From Falsochrobactrum tianjinense (lineage in GTDB: Bacteria > Pseudomonadota > Alphaproteobacteria > Rhizobiales > Rhizobiaceae): a stretch of 64,000 nt of DNA. The notes under the pieces were generated by a model, which was not told the DNA's origin, searched no databases, and was given only the letters and a program-made list of their open reading frames with translations. This document shows, in pieces, positions 40,177-49,933 of this stretch. How positions within the stretch are numbered: position 1 is the stretch's first letter; the number at the start of each line of letters is the position of its first letter. The DNA lies in the NCBI RefSeq assembly GCF_019100495.1, contig NZ_JAHRVA010000001.1, positions 936,597-1,000,596 of the forward strand, in the 5' to 3' direction. The translations under genes were made by a program, and so were the position numbers.

Positions 40177-41148
40177 ATGATAAGATCTGTCGTAAGAGGC
40201 ATTGGTTCGGCGCTACCCAAGCGGATCATGAAGAATACCGATTTTGAAGGTGTCGTTGAAACCTCCGACGAGTGGATCGTTCAGCGCACCGGTATCCGTC
40301 AGCGCCATATCGCGGGCGAAGGCGAGACGACAGTCTCGCTGGGCGCGCAGGCCGCTCGTGCGGCGTTGGAAAATGCCGGTCTGCAAGCTTCCGATATCGA
40401 CCTCATTCTCGTCGCGACCTCGACGCCGAATAATACGTTTCCCGCAAGCGCTGTCGAAATCCAGCATGAACTTGGCATAACGAGCGGCTTTGCCTTCGAT
40501 ATGCAGGCGGTTTGCAGTGGTTTCATCTATGGCGTGACGACTGCCGATCTTTATATTCGCGGCGGCATGGCCGAACGCGTTCTGGTCATCGGAGCGGAAA
40601 CCTTCTCCCGTATTCTTGACTGGAACGACCGCACGACCTGCGTGCTGTTCGGCGATGGTGCGGGTGCTTTGATTCTCGAAGCCGCGGAAGGCAAGGGCCT
40701 GACCTCCGATCGTGGCGTTCTTGCTGCCAATCTTCGCTCGGACGGTAGCCATAAGCAAAAGCTCTATGTGGATGGCGGTCCGTCCACGACCCAGACTGTC
40801 GGGTACCTGCGCATGGAAGGCCGTGAAGTTTTCAAACATGCGGTGGGCATGATTACCGACGTGATTGAGGCGTCCTTCGCTGAGACTGGCCTGACCGCTG
40901 GCGATATCGACTGGTTTGTGCCGCATCAGGCCAATAAGCGCATTATTGACGCCTCGGCCAAGAAGCTCAATATCCCCGAAGATAAGGTCGTCATCACCGT
41001 CGACCGGCACGGCAATACTTCCGCTGCGTCAGTTCCCCTGGCCCTGGCGACAGCCGTAGCTGACGGGCGCATCAAAAAAGGCGACCTCGTTCTTCTGGAA
41101 GCCATGGGCGGCGGATTCACCTGGGGCGCGGTTTTGCTACGCTGGTAA
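40177..41148 (+). CDS. fabH: 3-oxoacyl-ACP synthase III
   Basis: A 323-residue condensing enzyme that starts fatty-acid elongation. The second ATG (40177) is chosen because AGGA lies seven bases before it; the ATG at 40174 is the alternative. The catalytic triad is visible: Cys in [13 protein letters not shown], His in [12 protein letters not shown] and Asn in [15 protein letters not shown], plus the CoA-binding Trp of [15 protein letters not shown]. It sits 83 bp after plsX. Confidence 0.95.
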   Translation: MIRSVVRGIGSALPKRIMKNTDFEGVVETSDEWIVQRTGIRQRHIAGEGETTVSLGAQAARAALENAGLQASDIDLILVATSTPNNTFPASAVEIQHELGITSGFAFDMQAVCSGFIYGVTTADLYIRGGMAERVLVIGAETFSRILDWNDRTTCVLFGDGAGALILEAAEGKGLTSDRGVLAANLRSDGSHKQKLYVDGGPSTTQTVGYLRMEGREVFKHAVGMITDVIEASFAETGLTAGDIDWFVPHQANKRIIDASAKKLNIPEDKVVITVDRHGNTSAASVPLALATAVADGRIKKGDLVLLEAMGGGFTWGAVLLRW

Positions 41149-41266
41149 TCGGAAAATTTGATCTGCTGCGATGGAACTCGCAGCTTGACCGAACCGCGTT
41201 TATTTGTGTAACGTCCTGTCACGTAAGGATATTATCTGTTCAAACGCTAACCAGGCAGGTTCGGTT

Positions 41267-41590
41267 ATGGGAGGTAAGACGGTCACACGCGCTGATCTGG
41301 CAGAGGCTGTTTACCGAAAGGTGGGCCTATCCAGAACGGAATCGGCGGCTTTGGTCGAGATGATTCTCGATGAAGTCTGTGACGCCATCGTCAACGGTGA
41401 AACAGTGAAGCTGTCGTCGTTTGCGACATTTCAGGTCCGAGACAAGAATGAGCGCATCGGCCGTAACCCCAAGACCGGCGAGGAGGTGCCAATCCTTCCA
41501 CGCCGTGTCATGACCTTCAAGGCCTCTAACGTTCTGAAGCAGCGCATTCTGCAAGAGCATCAGAAACGCAAGGCCAAAGGCGGCCAATAA
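41267..41590 (+). CDS. ihfA: integration host factor subunit alpha
   Basis: A 107-residue DNA-bending protein of the HU/IHF family. The start at 41267 follows AGGCAGG. The sequence has the IHF-alpha N-terminal [40 protein letters not shown] and the arm tip of the family, [20 protein letters not shown]. The tail is basic (HQKRKAKGG). Its neighbours plsX, fabH and the MerR gene recur in many alphaproteobacteria. Confidence 0.94.
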   Translation: MGGKTVTRADLAEAVYRKVGLSRTESAALVEMILDEVCDAIVNGETVKLSSFATFQVRDKNERIGRNPKTGEEVPILPRRVMTFKASNVLKQRILQEHQKRKAKGGQ

Positions 41591-41944
41591 GGCTTTCGAT
41601 TTCGCGCAGGAGGCGTCCCGGCCTCCAGTTTGATCGCACATTCCTGGTGCGCACGCGCATTCCTATCCGTCTTTTCAAAAACTTGTCAGCATCACTCTTC
41701 CTGTCATGCATGAAGGGGTGCTTATAAGGTGCTGATATTATATACTGAGCCGAAAAGTGAGTCGTAAGCGCTAATATATGCTTCCGCAAAGCTGGAGCTT
41801 TTTTGGCAAATATTTTGTGCTACATGCCTTTTGCCGAAATGATGCGCATTGCGGTTTCCAAAGAGGGACGGTCGTCGATTGAACGATCTGGGCTGGCGGA
41901 GCTGCGCTGCATGGCGAAACCGAACCACTGGAAAGGGCAGGCGG
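41591..41944 (+). other. intergenic region between ihfA and the MerR gene
   Basis: About 350 bases without a convincing gene. A weak hairpin (AAAGC-TGGA-GCTTT followed by TTT) near 41787-41803 could end transcription from ihfA. Otherwise nothing is seen; AT content is higher than in the flanking genes near 41730-41830. Confidence 0.35.
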
Positions 41945-42484
41945 ATGGAAAAAAGCCCTGATGCATTCAGGACGATTAGCGAGGTGGCAGAGGACCTCGA
42001 TCTTCCGCAACATGTGTTGCGTTTCTGGGAAACCCGGTTTACCCAGATCAGGCCCATGAAGCGGGGCGGCGGGCGCCGCTATTACCGCCCGCTCGACGTG
42101 GAATTGCTCAAGGGTATCCGCCATCTGCTTTACGATCAGGGCTATACGATCAAGGGCGTACAGCGGCTGCTTCGTGAACATAATGCACAATTTATCATCG
42201 CGCTTGGCAACGGTGACGTGCAGGCTATTGAGGCCATTACGCGCCAGAAACAAGCGGTGGCGGAAAAGCAGGCTGCGGAAAGTGCGTCCGATTACGATAT
42301 GGCACTGCCAAGCGGCATTAAGGCGCCGCAACCGGCGCGCAAGCTGTTCGGGCTGCTCAAGGGTGAAGAAGACGGCCCCATCGGGGCGGATGGAAAGCGT
42401 CCTTCCAAAGACAATCGTGCTTTATTGCAGGAAGCGCTTTTCGATCTTCTGGAATGCAAGCGCCTGCTGGATCAGGTACGTTAG
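41945..42484 (+). CDS. MerR-family transcriptional regulator
   Basis: A 179-residue regulator. The start at 41945 follows AAAGGGCAGG. The N-terminal MerR helix-turn-helix reads [20 protein letters not shown] followed by [20 protein letters not shown]; a helical region with [16 protein letters not shown] comes after. No paired cysteines for metal binding are present. This is the conserved MerR protein encoded after ihfA in rhizobia; target and effector are unknown. Confidence 0.9.
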   Translation: MEKSPDAFRTISEVAEDLDLPQHVLRFWETRFTQIRPMKRGGGRRYYRPLDVELLKGIRHLLYDQGYTIKGVQRLLREHNAQFIIALGNGDVQAIEAITRQKQAVAEKQAAESASDYDMALPSGIKAPQPARKLFGLLKGEEDGPIGADGKRPSKDNRALLQEALFDLLECKRLLDQVR

Positions 42485-42535
42485 TTAGATACTTCCGGCA
42501 GAAGCCGTGCCGCGCCTGCCGGAATGCTAGCCGAT

Positions 42536-42853
42536 TTACGTCGATGAGATTTTCAGGCCGATGATGCCGGCTAGAATGAGTGCCACGCTGGCGACACGGA
42601 AAAATGTCGCGGCCTCACCGAGAATAAATATTCCGACAATAAAAGCACCGACGGCTCCGATGCCGGTCCAGATCGCGTAAGCAGTGCCAAGCGGCAGGCT
42701 GCGCATGGCCACCGAAAGCAGGATGAAGCTTCCCACCATCGTGATGAGAGTGATAATGCTGGGCGTCAGAACCGAGAAGCCTTCCGATTTTTTCATGTAG
42801 TAGGCCCAGATGACTTCAAGAATGCCCGCTACCCCAAGATAAATCCATGCCAT
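42536..42853 (-). CDS. small multidrug resistance family transporter (Gdx/SugE-like)
   Basis: A 105-residue four-helix membrane protein. The essential glutamate of the first helix is in [20 protein letters not shown], and the second signature is [20 protein letters not shown]. The [11 protein letters not shown] form is closer to the SugE/Gdx guanidinium-exporter branch than to EmrE, so the substrate may be guanidinium or a quaternary ammonium compound; this is inference. GGAG lies six bases from the ATG. Encoded on the minus strand, 89 bp beyond the divergent atpB copy, in a block that looks accessory. Confidence 0.88.
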   Translation of the reverse strand: MAWIYLGVAGILEVIWAYYMKKSEGFSVLTPSIITLITMVGSFILLSVAMRSLPLGTAYAIWTGIGAVGAFIVGIFILGEAATFFRVASVALILAGIIGLKISST

Positions 42854-42893
42854 TTTATGCTCCGTAGTCTTGGGTCGTCCCAGTCGGTGTGAA

Positions 42894-42918
42894 CAAAGCG
42901 AAAGGCCGTCCTTTCGCG
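42894..42918 (-). terminator. terminator of the orphan atpB gene
   Basis: GCGAAAGG / CCTTTCGC gives an 8-bp stem with loop CCGT, followed on the minus strand by TTTGTT. It lies just after the atpB stop and before the SMR gene, so the two genes are probably expressed separately. Confidence 0.6.
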
Positions 42919-42942
42919 GTAGGGCTGTTTTTTGGAATGGAA

Positions 42943-43692
42943 TTAATGAGCTGGATGCAACGCGTCGTTGAGATACATGCAGGTCAACATGGCGAAGACA
43001 TAGGCCTGAATGACCCCCATCAATATCTCAAGCCCTGTCAGCGCTACCACCATTGCGAGAGGCAGGACGGCGGATACCAGCCCCAGCGTTCCCAAGCTTC
43101 CCAGTCCAATCACAAATCCGGCAAAAACTTTCAACGTGATATGGCCCGCAAGCATTACCGAGAACAAACGTACAGAGTGGCTGACGGGCCGTGAAAGAAA
43201 GGACATGATTTCGATGGGGACAATCAGCGGTGCGAGCGCTATTGGAACACCGGAAGGCATGAACAAGCGAAAGAATTTCAAACCGTGCTGTACGAGCCCA
43301 TAAATAATAACCGTGAAAAAGACCAGCATTGCCAGCGCAAATGTCACAATGATCTGGCTCGTTATTGTAAAGGCATAAGGGAGCATGCCGATCAGATTTG
43401 CCGCGAGAATGAACATGAACAGCGAGAATACCAGCGGGAAGAACTTCATCCCCTGCTCGCCGGCATTGTCTCGCAATGTCTTGGACACGAATTCGTAAAG
43501 CATTTCGGCAGATGATTGCCATCGGTTAGGTACAAGCGCACCGCGCCGTGATGATAGCAAAAGAAAGCCAGCTGCGACGCAAATCGTCAGCAGCATGTAC
43601 ATCGCAGAGTTGGTGAAAACAATTTGCTGGCCAGCAATTTCGCCGAGCTCGACGATAGGCCTGATCTCAAATTGTTCTATAGGTCCAGCCAT
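42943..43692 (-). CDS. atpB: F-type ATP synthase subunit a, solitary divergent paralogue
   Basis: A 249-residue membrane protein of the AtpB family with the usual five or six helices. Typical segments are [34 protein letters not shown] and [20 protein letters not shown], with the C-terminal [11 protein letters not shown]. The essential arginine is kept, but its motif reads [14 protein letters not shown] where the main alphaproteobacterial enzyme has SVRLFANMLAGH, so the conserved Asn is lost. No atpI, atpE or atpF lies beside it: upstream are 488 bases without a gene, downstream an SMR gene. This genus normally has its F0 genes in an operon elsewhere, so this is likely a second copy. AAAAGGG precedes the ATG. 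Confidence 0.85.
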   Translation of the reverse strand: MAGPIEQFEIRPIVELGEIAGQQIVFTNSAMYMLLTICVAAGFLLLSSRRGALVPNRWQSSAEMLYEFVSKTLRDNAGEQGMKFFPLVFSLFMFILAANLIGMLPYAFTITSQIIVTFALAMLVFFTVIIYGLVQHGLKFFRLFMPSGVPIALAPLIVPIEIMSFLSRPVSHSVRLFSVMLAGHITLKVFAGFVIGLGSLGTLGLVSAVLPLAMVVALTGLEILMGVIQAYVFAMLTCMYLNDALHPAH

Positions 43693-44180
43693 ATAATAGC
43701 CCTTTTATGGGGCCGTCCCCTATGCGAACACAGACGCGAGTCGTCCCGCGCATATTCCAGATAATCGGATTTTTCCGCCGAAGCAAGAGTTGGGCGCGCA
43801 TTACAGCAATGCGGATTCGTCGTCTTTTCTGGATTGAGCCGCATTTTGCGCTATTTTTGCCTCCATTCGAGAGTTCGGAAGCAAGTGTAGTCGTGCAGAT
43901 GGCAGAAGTCGGGTAGATGGATTATCATCGCTTCCAGCTCGGCAGTTTTGAGAACACGACGCTTTCTGATGGGCGCACAGCACGCGTAACCCGCCACTGA
44001 TTTCAACTGCTGGCGCGAGCGCGGATGGCGGCCAATCACGCCCCACCTTCACCAAGAATATTTGTATTGATTATAGAAAAAGCTGCAGTACGCGCTGCTT
44101 TCTCTAAGGTTTGATCTTTTTTATTTTTTAGGTAATTGTTTATTTTATTTGCTGCGCATAATAATGGATAAGGAGCAGGC
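43693..44180. other. intergenic region between the atpB copy and the autotransporter pseudogene
   Basis: About 490 bases with no supported gene. A 27-codon plus-strand frame at 43917 (MDYHRFQLGSFENTTLSDGR) and a 62-codon minus-strand frame through the same bases are open but unsupported. The last 100 bases are AT-rich and probably hold the promoter of the autotransporter gene. Confidence 0.35.
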
Positions 44181-46251
44181 ATGGATAAGTTAGCGTGCGT
44201 AAGCTTCTACAATATCCATTTACCAGTATTATATCGTGTTTTCTCCGGTGTGGCTGGCTTGGCTCTTGTGTCTGCTGCAATGTACTGCAATCCCCTGTCA
44301 GCTGCGGCGCATAATGCGATTTGGAATGGCTCCCAGTCTGCAGACTGGGACCAGGATTCCAACTGGAATGGAAACACGGCGCCTCAAAACGGAGCGAACA
44401 ACAACGTCACGATTAATGATTCTGCCTCGAACCCTGTCTTAGTAAACGGCATCGCTTTTACGGGTGGAACATTTAATATCGGCTCAAACGCTGGTGCGAG
44501 CGGATCATTAATCCTGTCCGGCAATTCAGCTTTTCAATTACGTGCTGCTAATATTGGTACTTCAGGATCGGGAACACTGACGATTACCGATTCCACTCTC
44601 ACAACTACCAGTACTGTTAGCATCGGTTCTTCCCAACAGGGGCATTTGATAATTTCAGGCCAGCACGCCAAGCTGGCCGTGACCGGATCAAGCTCGCATC
44701 TTAATATCGGTAATAGCAACGGTGGTTATGGCCGTGTGGACATTTTGGACGGCGCAAAGATAGAGGCGCACAATGTTTCATTAGGTAATCTGAATGGTTC
44801 GGGAGACTTGGTTGTCAGCGGCGGGGGTTCTGCGTTGATAATCGAGGGTCGCGATCTCTCCGCTGGAGGCAGGTCCGGAAACGTCTCCATAGAAGTAAGC
44901 GGCGGCGGCCTTATCGCCATCAATGGCGATTTCGCCCGTCCACCAGATTCCTATGGCCTGCTCCAACTGGTCAGCAATCCAGGAACCTCAACCAAACTGC
45001 TGATCACTGGTTCAGGCTCGGAAATTTCTACCACTGGCGATGGGCTGATTGGAGAGTTTGGTACTGTCTCCGCTCGTGTCGAGAAGCACGGACTGCTCGA
45101 TATCGGAAATAACCTTATCGTCGGTATCGGTGCTGGTAATTTGACATTAAGCGAAAACAGCATTGTCAAGACTCGGGGGGATACGGTCATTGGCATCGGA
45201 CAGGGGCGGGGCACCGTAACCATAAGCGGCGGCAGCATGCTAAGCAGTGGCGGAGAAGTATATATTGCCATAGGCGACAATGCGAAAGGTGAACTGAACA
45301 TCGGCTCGGCCGCTGACGGCGAAGCGGCCCCGGCTGGTCTTCTGAACGTTTCCAAGATCAATTTTGGCTTGGGTGATAGCAGGCTTGTCTTCAACCACAC
45401 ATCCGACGGTGAAACCGGTCCCTACGAGTTTGCTCAGCAGATCGAAGGGCCTGGAACGATTGAGCATTATGCAGGCTTAACGCGCTTTTCCGCCCTGGAT
45501 AATACCGCCTTTACCGGAACGACTACAGTTTTTGGCGGAACGATGCGTGTTGACGGCACGCTTGGCGGCACAATCAACGTAGAAGCGAATAGCCGCCTGC
45601 AAGGCATCGGAACTGTCGGCTCCGTTATTAATCGGGGCATTATAGCACCGGGAAACTCCATCGGCATGCTTACAAGCGAAGGCATCAGGATCGTAGAAGT
45701 CGGCGGAAGTTCGGACGGCACCTTCAACCTGTTGAGCGATTATATCCATAATGGTGAAAAGGCCGTCGTTGCCGGTGCGCACGCCTATAAGCTCTATCAG
45801 GGTGCAACCAGTGCGCCAGCAGATGGGCATTGGTATCTGCGTTCGAGATTGCAGCCGGGAAGCCCGGTTGGCCCTACGGATCCGAGCGATCCTACTGATC
45901 CTGTTGTGCCCCGGCCAGAGTCGCAGCGAAAGCCTGCAGGGACGCCTTGGTATGACGCTCGATCACGAAAATTCATGGCAGAATGCCGACGGCATGCTAA
46001 ACCGTGCGCACGTTTACGGTATTGCGAATCTTTACTATGAGTTCCTTGAGGGAATGAAGGTTGATGTTGCCGGTATAAGCTTTGCCCGCCGTAACGATCG
46101 TCTCTGGGGCGGGCTGGGTATTGGCGGTTCCTACAACTGGAACGACGACAAATATTCGATCTATGGCGAAGGCCTCGTCAACGCCAGCCTCAACAACTTC
46201 GGTGACAGCAATTCCATCAAGGGGCAGGCAGGATTCAAGGTAAAGTGGTGA
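44181..46251 (+). pseudogene. autotransporter adhesin gene broken by internal deletion and frameshift
   Basis: The start follows AAGGAGCAGG. Residues 1-50 are a signal peptide (VFSGVAGLALVSAAMYCNPL, then SAAAHNAIWNG). About 530 residues of beta-helix passenger follow, built of short Gly/Ser/Thr repeats typical of autotransporter-associated strands (GSGTLTITDSTLTTTSTVSI, GNLTLSENSIVKTRGDTVIG), ending in a Pro/Asp linker (PTDPSDPTDPVVPRP). There the frame breaks near 45920-45935 and runs to a stop at 46040. In another frame the barrel resumes at LQGRLGMTLDHENSWQNADG and reaches the terminal FKVKW at 46251, only about 105 residues where about 270 are expected. So roughly 170 residues of translocator are missing; the product cannot form a complete barrel. 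Resembles the Brucella Oma/Bma group. Confidence 0.82.
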
Positions 46252-46562
46252 TCGCCATAGGTAGGCCTTGCCTGTTCTGGAAGAGATGCCTGTCAAGATT
46301 CTTTCGATGACATGGCGTTAGGAAAAGGACCGCCTGATAAGGCAAATTGTTATTGACGAAGGCTTGCCTCTCTGCCTCGCGTGGTTCATTTCGTGAACAC
46401 CCTAGGCTTCCAGCTGCGCGCAAAGCCGAACGATATGGCAAGGTTTCCGTGGCGCTTTTGATGCTGAGACATGCCATAGCTTGCATATGTGTGCATTTTG
46501 TTCTTATTTCTTGTTTTTAGGCTTGCAGAAAAACTCTTTGCATTCTAAGGCTTTCCCCGGTT
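46252..46562 (+). other. intergenic region before tRNA-Pro
   Basis: About 310 bases with no gene recognised. The final 60 bases are T-rich and include TTGCAG at 46523, a possible -35 of the tRNA promoter without a clear -10. Confidence 0.35.
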
Positions 46563-46639
<77 letters not shown>

Positions 46640-46675
46640 TTTTCAATTATTCAATCGCGATCAATACTGCCCCGG

Positions 46676-46996
46676 TTACGTACGCGGGGCGAAGAGGATG
46701 ATGCATGTGCCGATAAAGGCGGTTGCGGCACCCATCATATCCCACCTGTCCGGACGCATACCTTCCATAGCCCAGATCCAGACAATTGATGCAATGATGT
46801 AAATACCACCATAGGCAGCATAGGTGCGCCCGGCAGCATCGCTTTCGATTAATGTGAGCAAATAGGCGAACAGCGCCAAGAATATCAGGCCGGGAATGAG
46901 CCACAATGGCGATTTATCGAGTTTGAGCCACGCCCAGAATGTGAAGCAACCGGCGATCTCGCAGAGCGCCGCCGCAGCATAGATCAACAACTGCAA
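46676..46996 (-). CDS. YnfA-family (UPF0060) membrane protein
   Basis: A 106-residue protein with four hydrophobic helices, related in fold to small multidrug transporters. Family signature: [20 protein letters not shown], then [20 protein letters not shown] with [19 protein letters not shown]. Function is unproven. Its start lies within the last 13 bases of the O-antigen-ligase-like gene, so it may be translated from the same message. Confidence 0.92.
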   Translation of the reverse strand: MQLLIYAAAALCEIAGCFTFWAWLKLDKSPLWLIPGLIFLALFAYLLTLIESDAAGRTYAAYGGIYIIASIVWIWAMEGMRPDRWDMMGAATAFIGTCIILFAPRT

Positions 46997-48306
46997 GGTT
47001 GTTTCTCCTGTGGTTGTGTCTTGTCGTTTGGGGAACTCTGCGCCAGGTCAGCGACACTACGCTGGTATTTATATTCCAGTCCCGCACACCCCCAGATAAT
47101 GCCGAAAAGCAGATAGAAATGCCGCCAGTGATCCGTATCGATCACATTGCCTATGAGTACATGGCCAAGGTAAGCAGTATAAGCACATAAAAGAAAAGGC
47201 TGCCATGTACGCCTGCGGAATAGCAGTCTTAAACCGATGGCGATTGTCAGGCAGGTCAGGATCATGAAGGCGGCAAAGCCTATCCAGCCATAATCGAGTG
47301 CGGCCTTGAGCCAGATGTTATGTGTGTCTTCACCGAAGAGAGGACCGAATTCGAGCGGCCCGATCCCTAGCGGATGTTCCATGGCGAGTAACATACCGAG
47401 CCAGTGGCGCGCAAACCGTCCCAGACGAGCGCTGTCATAGCTTTGCTCAAGGCGTGCACGCTCGAAAAAGAATTCCCGCATATCGGGGATTTGCAACAGC
47501 AACACGATAGCCAGAAGAATGGCCAGGATGGTCAATAGGCCCATTGTGATGAGGCGAAGGCGAAACCTGTTGCTTCCGCTTTGGAGAAACACAACTCCGG
47601 AAATGCAAAGAAAGGCAAGCGGCACCATGATCCATGCGGCACGGGAAAAGGAAACCAGAATGCCGAGCGCCAGCAGGCAGCACAAAGGCAAATGGACGAG
47701 TAGATCGCGCCCGCGGCCTGTCATGCTCTGATACAGACTCCACGTAAAAGGCAATATGAGAAATGGTCCATAGACATTCGGATCTTGGAAGCCGCCTTGC
47801 GCACGCCCATAGCGGGTAAAAATATCCGCACCGGGAAAAAGATTGAAATAGCCTGCTATCCCCAGAATGGCTGAAATCGCGCCGATGAGAAGATAGGCGT
47901 TGAATATTATTCCAAGGCGCCGGTAATCTGCTTCGATGATCGCGGCATAAAATACGGCAGTGAAAGCAAGAAACAGCGAAACGGCAATATAAAGCGGTGC
48001 ATCTTTCGTATCGGCCATCTGCATGACGGAAATCATGCCGCCAAAGTTGAAGATGGCGAACAGCGCCAGCAAGACCGCGCTGGTCCGTGTCATGCGCAGC
48101 CCAAAAAGCAGGGCAAGAGCAATAAGCCCGGCCATGTACAGCTCATACGGGGCTGGTTCATTCATGACTAAACCCAGCAGGAAAACACCAAGACCAATGG
48201 CGAAATTTGCGATGATCTGGTTCAGGGCGCGTTTGCCTGCGGCATTTGCCGGAGGCAAGGCTCGCGCACAATCCGCCGCATCGGCCTTATGCGCAAAAGC
48301 GCTCAA
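46984..48306 (-). CDS. O-antigen ligase / Wzy-type polymerase-like membrane protein
   Basis: A 440-residue inner-membrane protein with about ten to twelve helices and the Wzy_C (O-antigen ligase) domain. Its signature region is [20 protein letters not shown], and a large periplasmic loop follows (about 270-330), with the [10 protein letters not shown]-like conserved part and TAAL-type ending [20 protein letters not shown]. In this context it probably polymerises or ligates the exopolysaccharide made by the adjacent genes. It overlaps the sugar-transferase gene by four bases. Confidence 0.87.
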   Translation of the reverse strand: MSAFAHKADAADCARALPPANAAGKRALNQIIANFAIGLGVFLLGLVMNEPAPYELYMAGLIALALLFGLRMTRTSAVLLALFAIFNFGGMISVMQMADTKDAPLYIAVSLFLAFTAVFYAAIIEADYRRLGIIFNAYLLIGAISAILGIAGYFNLFPGADIFTRYGRAQGGFQDPNVYGPFLILPFTWSLYQSMTGRGRDLLVHLPLCCLLALGILVSFSRAAWIMVPLAFLCISGVVFLQSGSNRFRLRLITMGLLTILAILLAIVLLLQIPDMREFFFERARLEQSYDSARLGRFARHWLGMLLAMEHPLGIGPLEFGPLFGEDTHNIWLKAALDYGWIGFAAFMILTCLTIAIGLRLLFRRRTWQPFLLCAYTAYLGHVLIGNVIDTDHWRHFYLLFGIIWGCAGLEYKYQRSVADLAQSSPNDKTQPQEKQPCSC

Positions 48307-49841
48307 TAGGCATTTTCCGTATTGAGCAGCCGGATAGGTGTCAGGAACAGAATCTTGAGATCGAACCAGAGTGACCAGTTTTCGATGTAGTACAAGTCAT
48401 ATTCCGTGCGCATGCGTATCTTTTCCTTATTGTCGATTTCTCCGCGCCACCCATTGATCTGCGCCCAGCCGGTTACACCCGGCTTCACGCGGTGGCGGGC
48501 GAAATAGCCATCGACAACCTCATTATAGAGCACATTATGGGAGTGTGCCGCCACGGCATGCGGGCGTGGCCCAACAAGTGAGAGCGTACCCGCAAGGGAA
48601 TTGAAAAATTGCGGCAGCTCGTCGATGGATGTCTTGCGGATAAAACGACCAACACGCGTGACACGCGGGTCGTTTTTAGTGACAGTCTTGCGCGCGGTCG
48701 GGTCGCACTGCTCAGCATACATCGAGCGGAATTTCCAGACATTGATGATTTCATTGTTGAAGCCGTGCCGCTTCTGCTTGAAGATGACAGGTCCCTTGCT
48801 GTCGAGCTTGATCGCGATGACCGCAGCCAGCATAATCGGCGAAAGCAGGATAATGCCCAATAGGCTGAAAACAATATCGAAAATCCGTTTCGCGACTGAG
48901 TCCCAATCATTGATGGGCTTGTCAAAAATATCGAGCATCGGCACCGCGCCGATATAGGAATAGGCGCGCGGACGAAACCGCAAATGATTATTGAGCGCTG
49001 ACAGGCGAATATCGACGGGGAGAACCCAAAGCTTCTTGAGAAGCGAAAGCACCCGTGCTTCCGCGCTGATCGGCAAGGACACGATCAGCATGTCAATATG
49101 CGCGATGCGGGCGAACTCGATCAATTCGTCAATATTGCCGAGTTTCGGATAACCCGCGACGATTGGCGGCGAGCGGCGGTTGTCCCTGTCATCGAAAATG
49201 CCGCAGATGCGAATGTCATTATCGGCTTGCTGCTCAAGCGAGCGGATAAGGATTTCGGCATTCGTGCCACCGCCGACAATGACCGCCCTGCGTTCCATGG
49301 TGCCGTTTCGCGCCCAACGCAGGATTTTTCGTGAGACGAAAATGCGTGCCACTATAAGCAGGATGAATGCGCTTGCCGCCCAGATCAGGAACCAGCCGCG
49401 TGAGAAATCGGACGATGTTTTGAATAGAAAACCTGCCACCGCAAGCGTACCAAGCACTGCTGCCCAGCTGATTATCAGTCGCCTGAGATGACGAAGAGGG
49501 CCGCGCAGAATATTGATTTGATAGCCATCATTGAGCTCCATCATCAGCACGAACAGGGTGCCGCCCGCAGTGGTAATGAGTGGGTAATAAATGTCCAGAT
49601 GGCCCCCGATCCCTACATAAAATGCGAAGCTGAGAATGCCGGTGAGGAAGATAAGGCCGAATTCGGCCAAGCGCATTACCCCGCTCAGCATGACCGGTGA
49701 AAAGGTGTCGCGCTTATATTGCGCGGCCATCTGGTACGCCATTTCATTGAGTTTCACAGGTTCTTTGGAACCCGAATTATTGCTGCCAGCTGCTTTCAAG
49801 GATTCATGATCAAATTGAGAAGCTGTATCTTTATCCTGCAC
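48303..49841 (-). CDS. undecaprenyl-phosphate glucose phosphotransferase (WcaJ/PssY-like)
   Basis: A 512-residue polyprenyl-phosphate sugar-1-phosphate transferase that starts exopolysaccharide repeat-unit assembly. Four N-terminal helices (about 55-165) and a Rossmann-like CoA-binding region (RRAVIVGGGTNAEILIRSLE) precede a fifth hydrophobic hairpin and the bacterial sugar transferase domain: KRIFDIVFSLLGIILLSPIM, IINVWKFRSMY, TSIDELPQFFNSLAGTLSLV, then GPRPHA and KPGVTGWAQINGWRG. The sugar is likely glucose or galactose; which cannot be told. Confidence 0.92.
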   Translation of the reverse strand: MQDKDTASQFDHESLKAAGSNNSGSKEPVKLNEMAYQMAAQYKRDTFSPVMLSGVMRLAEFGLIFLTGILSFAFYVGIGGHLDIYYPLITTAGGTLFVLMMELNDGYQINILRGPLRHLRRLIISWAAVLGTLAVAGFLFKTSSDFSRGWFLIWAASAFILLIVARIFVSRKILRWARNGTMERRAVIVGGGTNAEILIRSLEQQADNDIRICGIFDDRDNRRSPPIVAGYPKLGNIDELIEFARIAHIDMLIVSLPISAEARVLSLLKKLWVLPVDIRLSALNNHLRFRPRAYSYIGAVPMLDIFDKPINDWDSVAKRIFDIVFSLLGIILLSPIMLAAVIAIKLDSKGPVIFKQKRHGFNNEIINVWKFRSMYAEQCDPTARKTVTKNDPRVTRVGRFIRKTSIDELPQFFNSLAGTLSLVGPRPHAVAAHSHNVLYNEVVDGYFARHRVKPGVTGWAQINGWRGEIDNKEKIRMRTEYDLYYIENWSLWFDLKILFLTPIRLLNTENAY

Positions 49842-49933
49842 GATTTTGCCCCTGCTGATCTAATTGCGGGATCATACCTAACGGCAAATCCTAAGGAAAT
49901 GCTGTTCAGTGGATCGCCGCAGCCGCAAGTTTT

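Noticed and set aside
42854-42942. Guanidine riboswitch before the Gdx/SugE-like gene
   Set aside because: Only 89 bp separate it from the atpB copy and much of that is the terminator hairpin; no room for the ykkC fold.
43917-44000. Short plus-strand frame MDYHRFQLGSFENTTLSDGR resembling the start of MBL-fold hydrolases
   Set aside because: Only 27 codons and a vague likeness; too little to call a remnant.
43801-44055. Open minus-strand frame of 84 codons between the atpB copy and the autotransporter
   Set aside because: Composition is not protein-like, there is no binding site and no recognisable motif; read as non-coding.
46523-46562. Promoter of tRNA-Pro with TTGCAG as -35
   Set aside because: No acceptable -10 at the right spacing.
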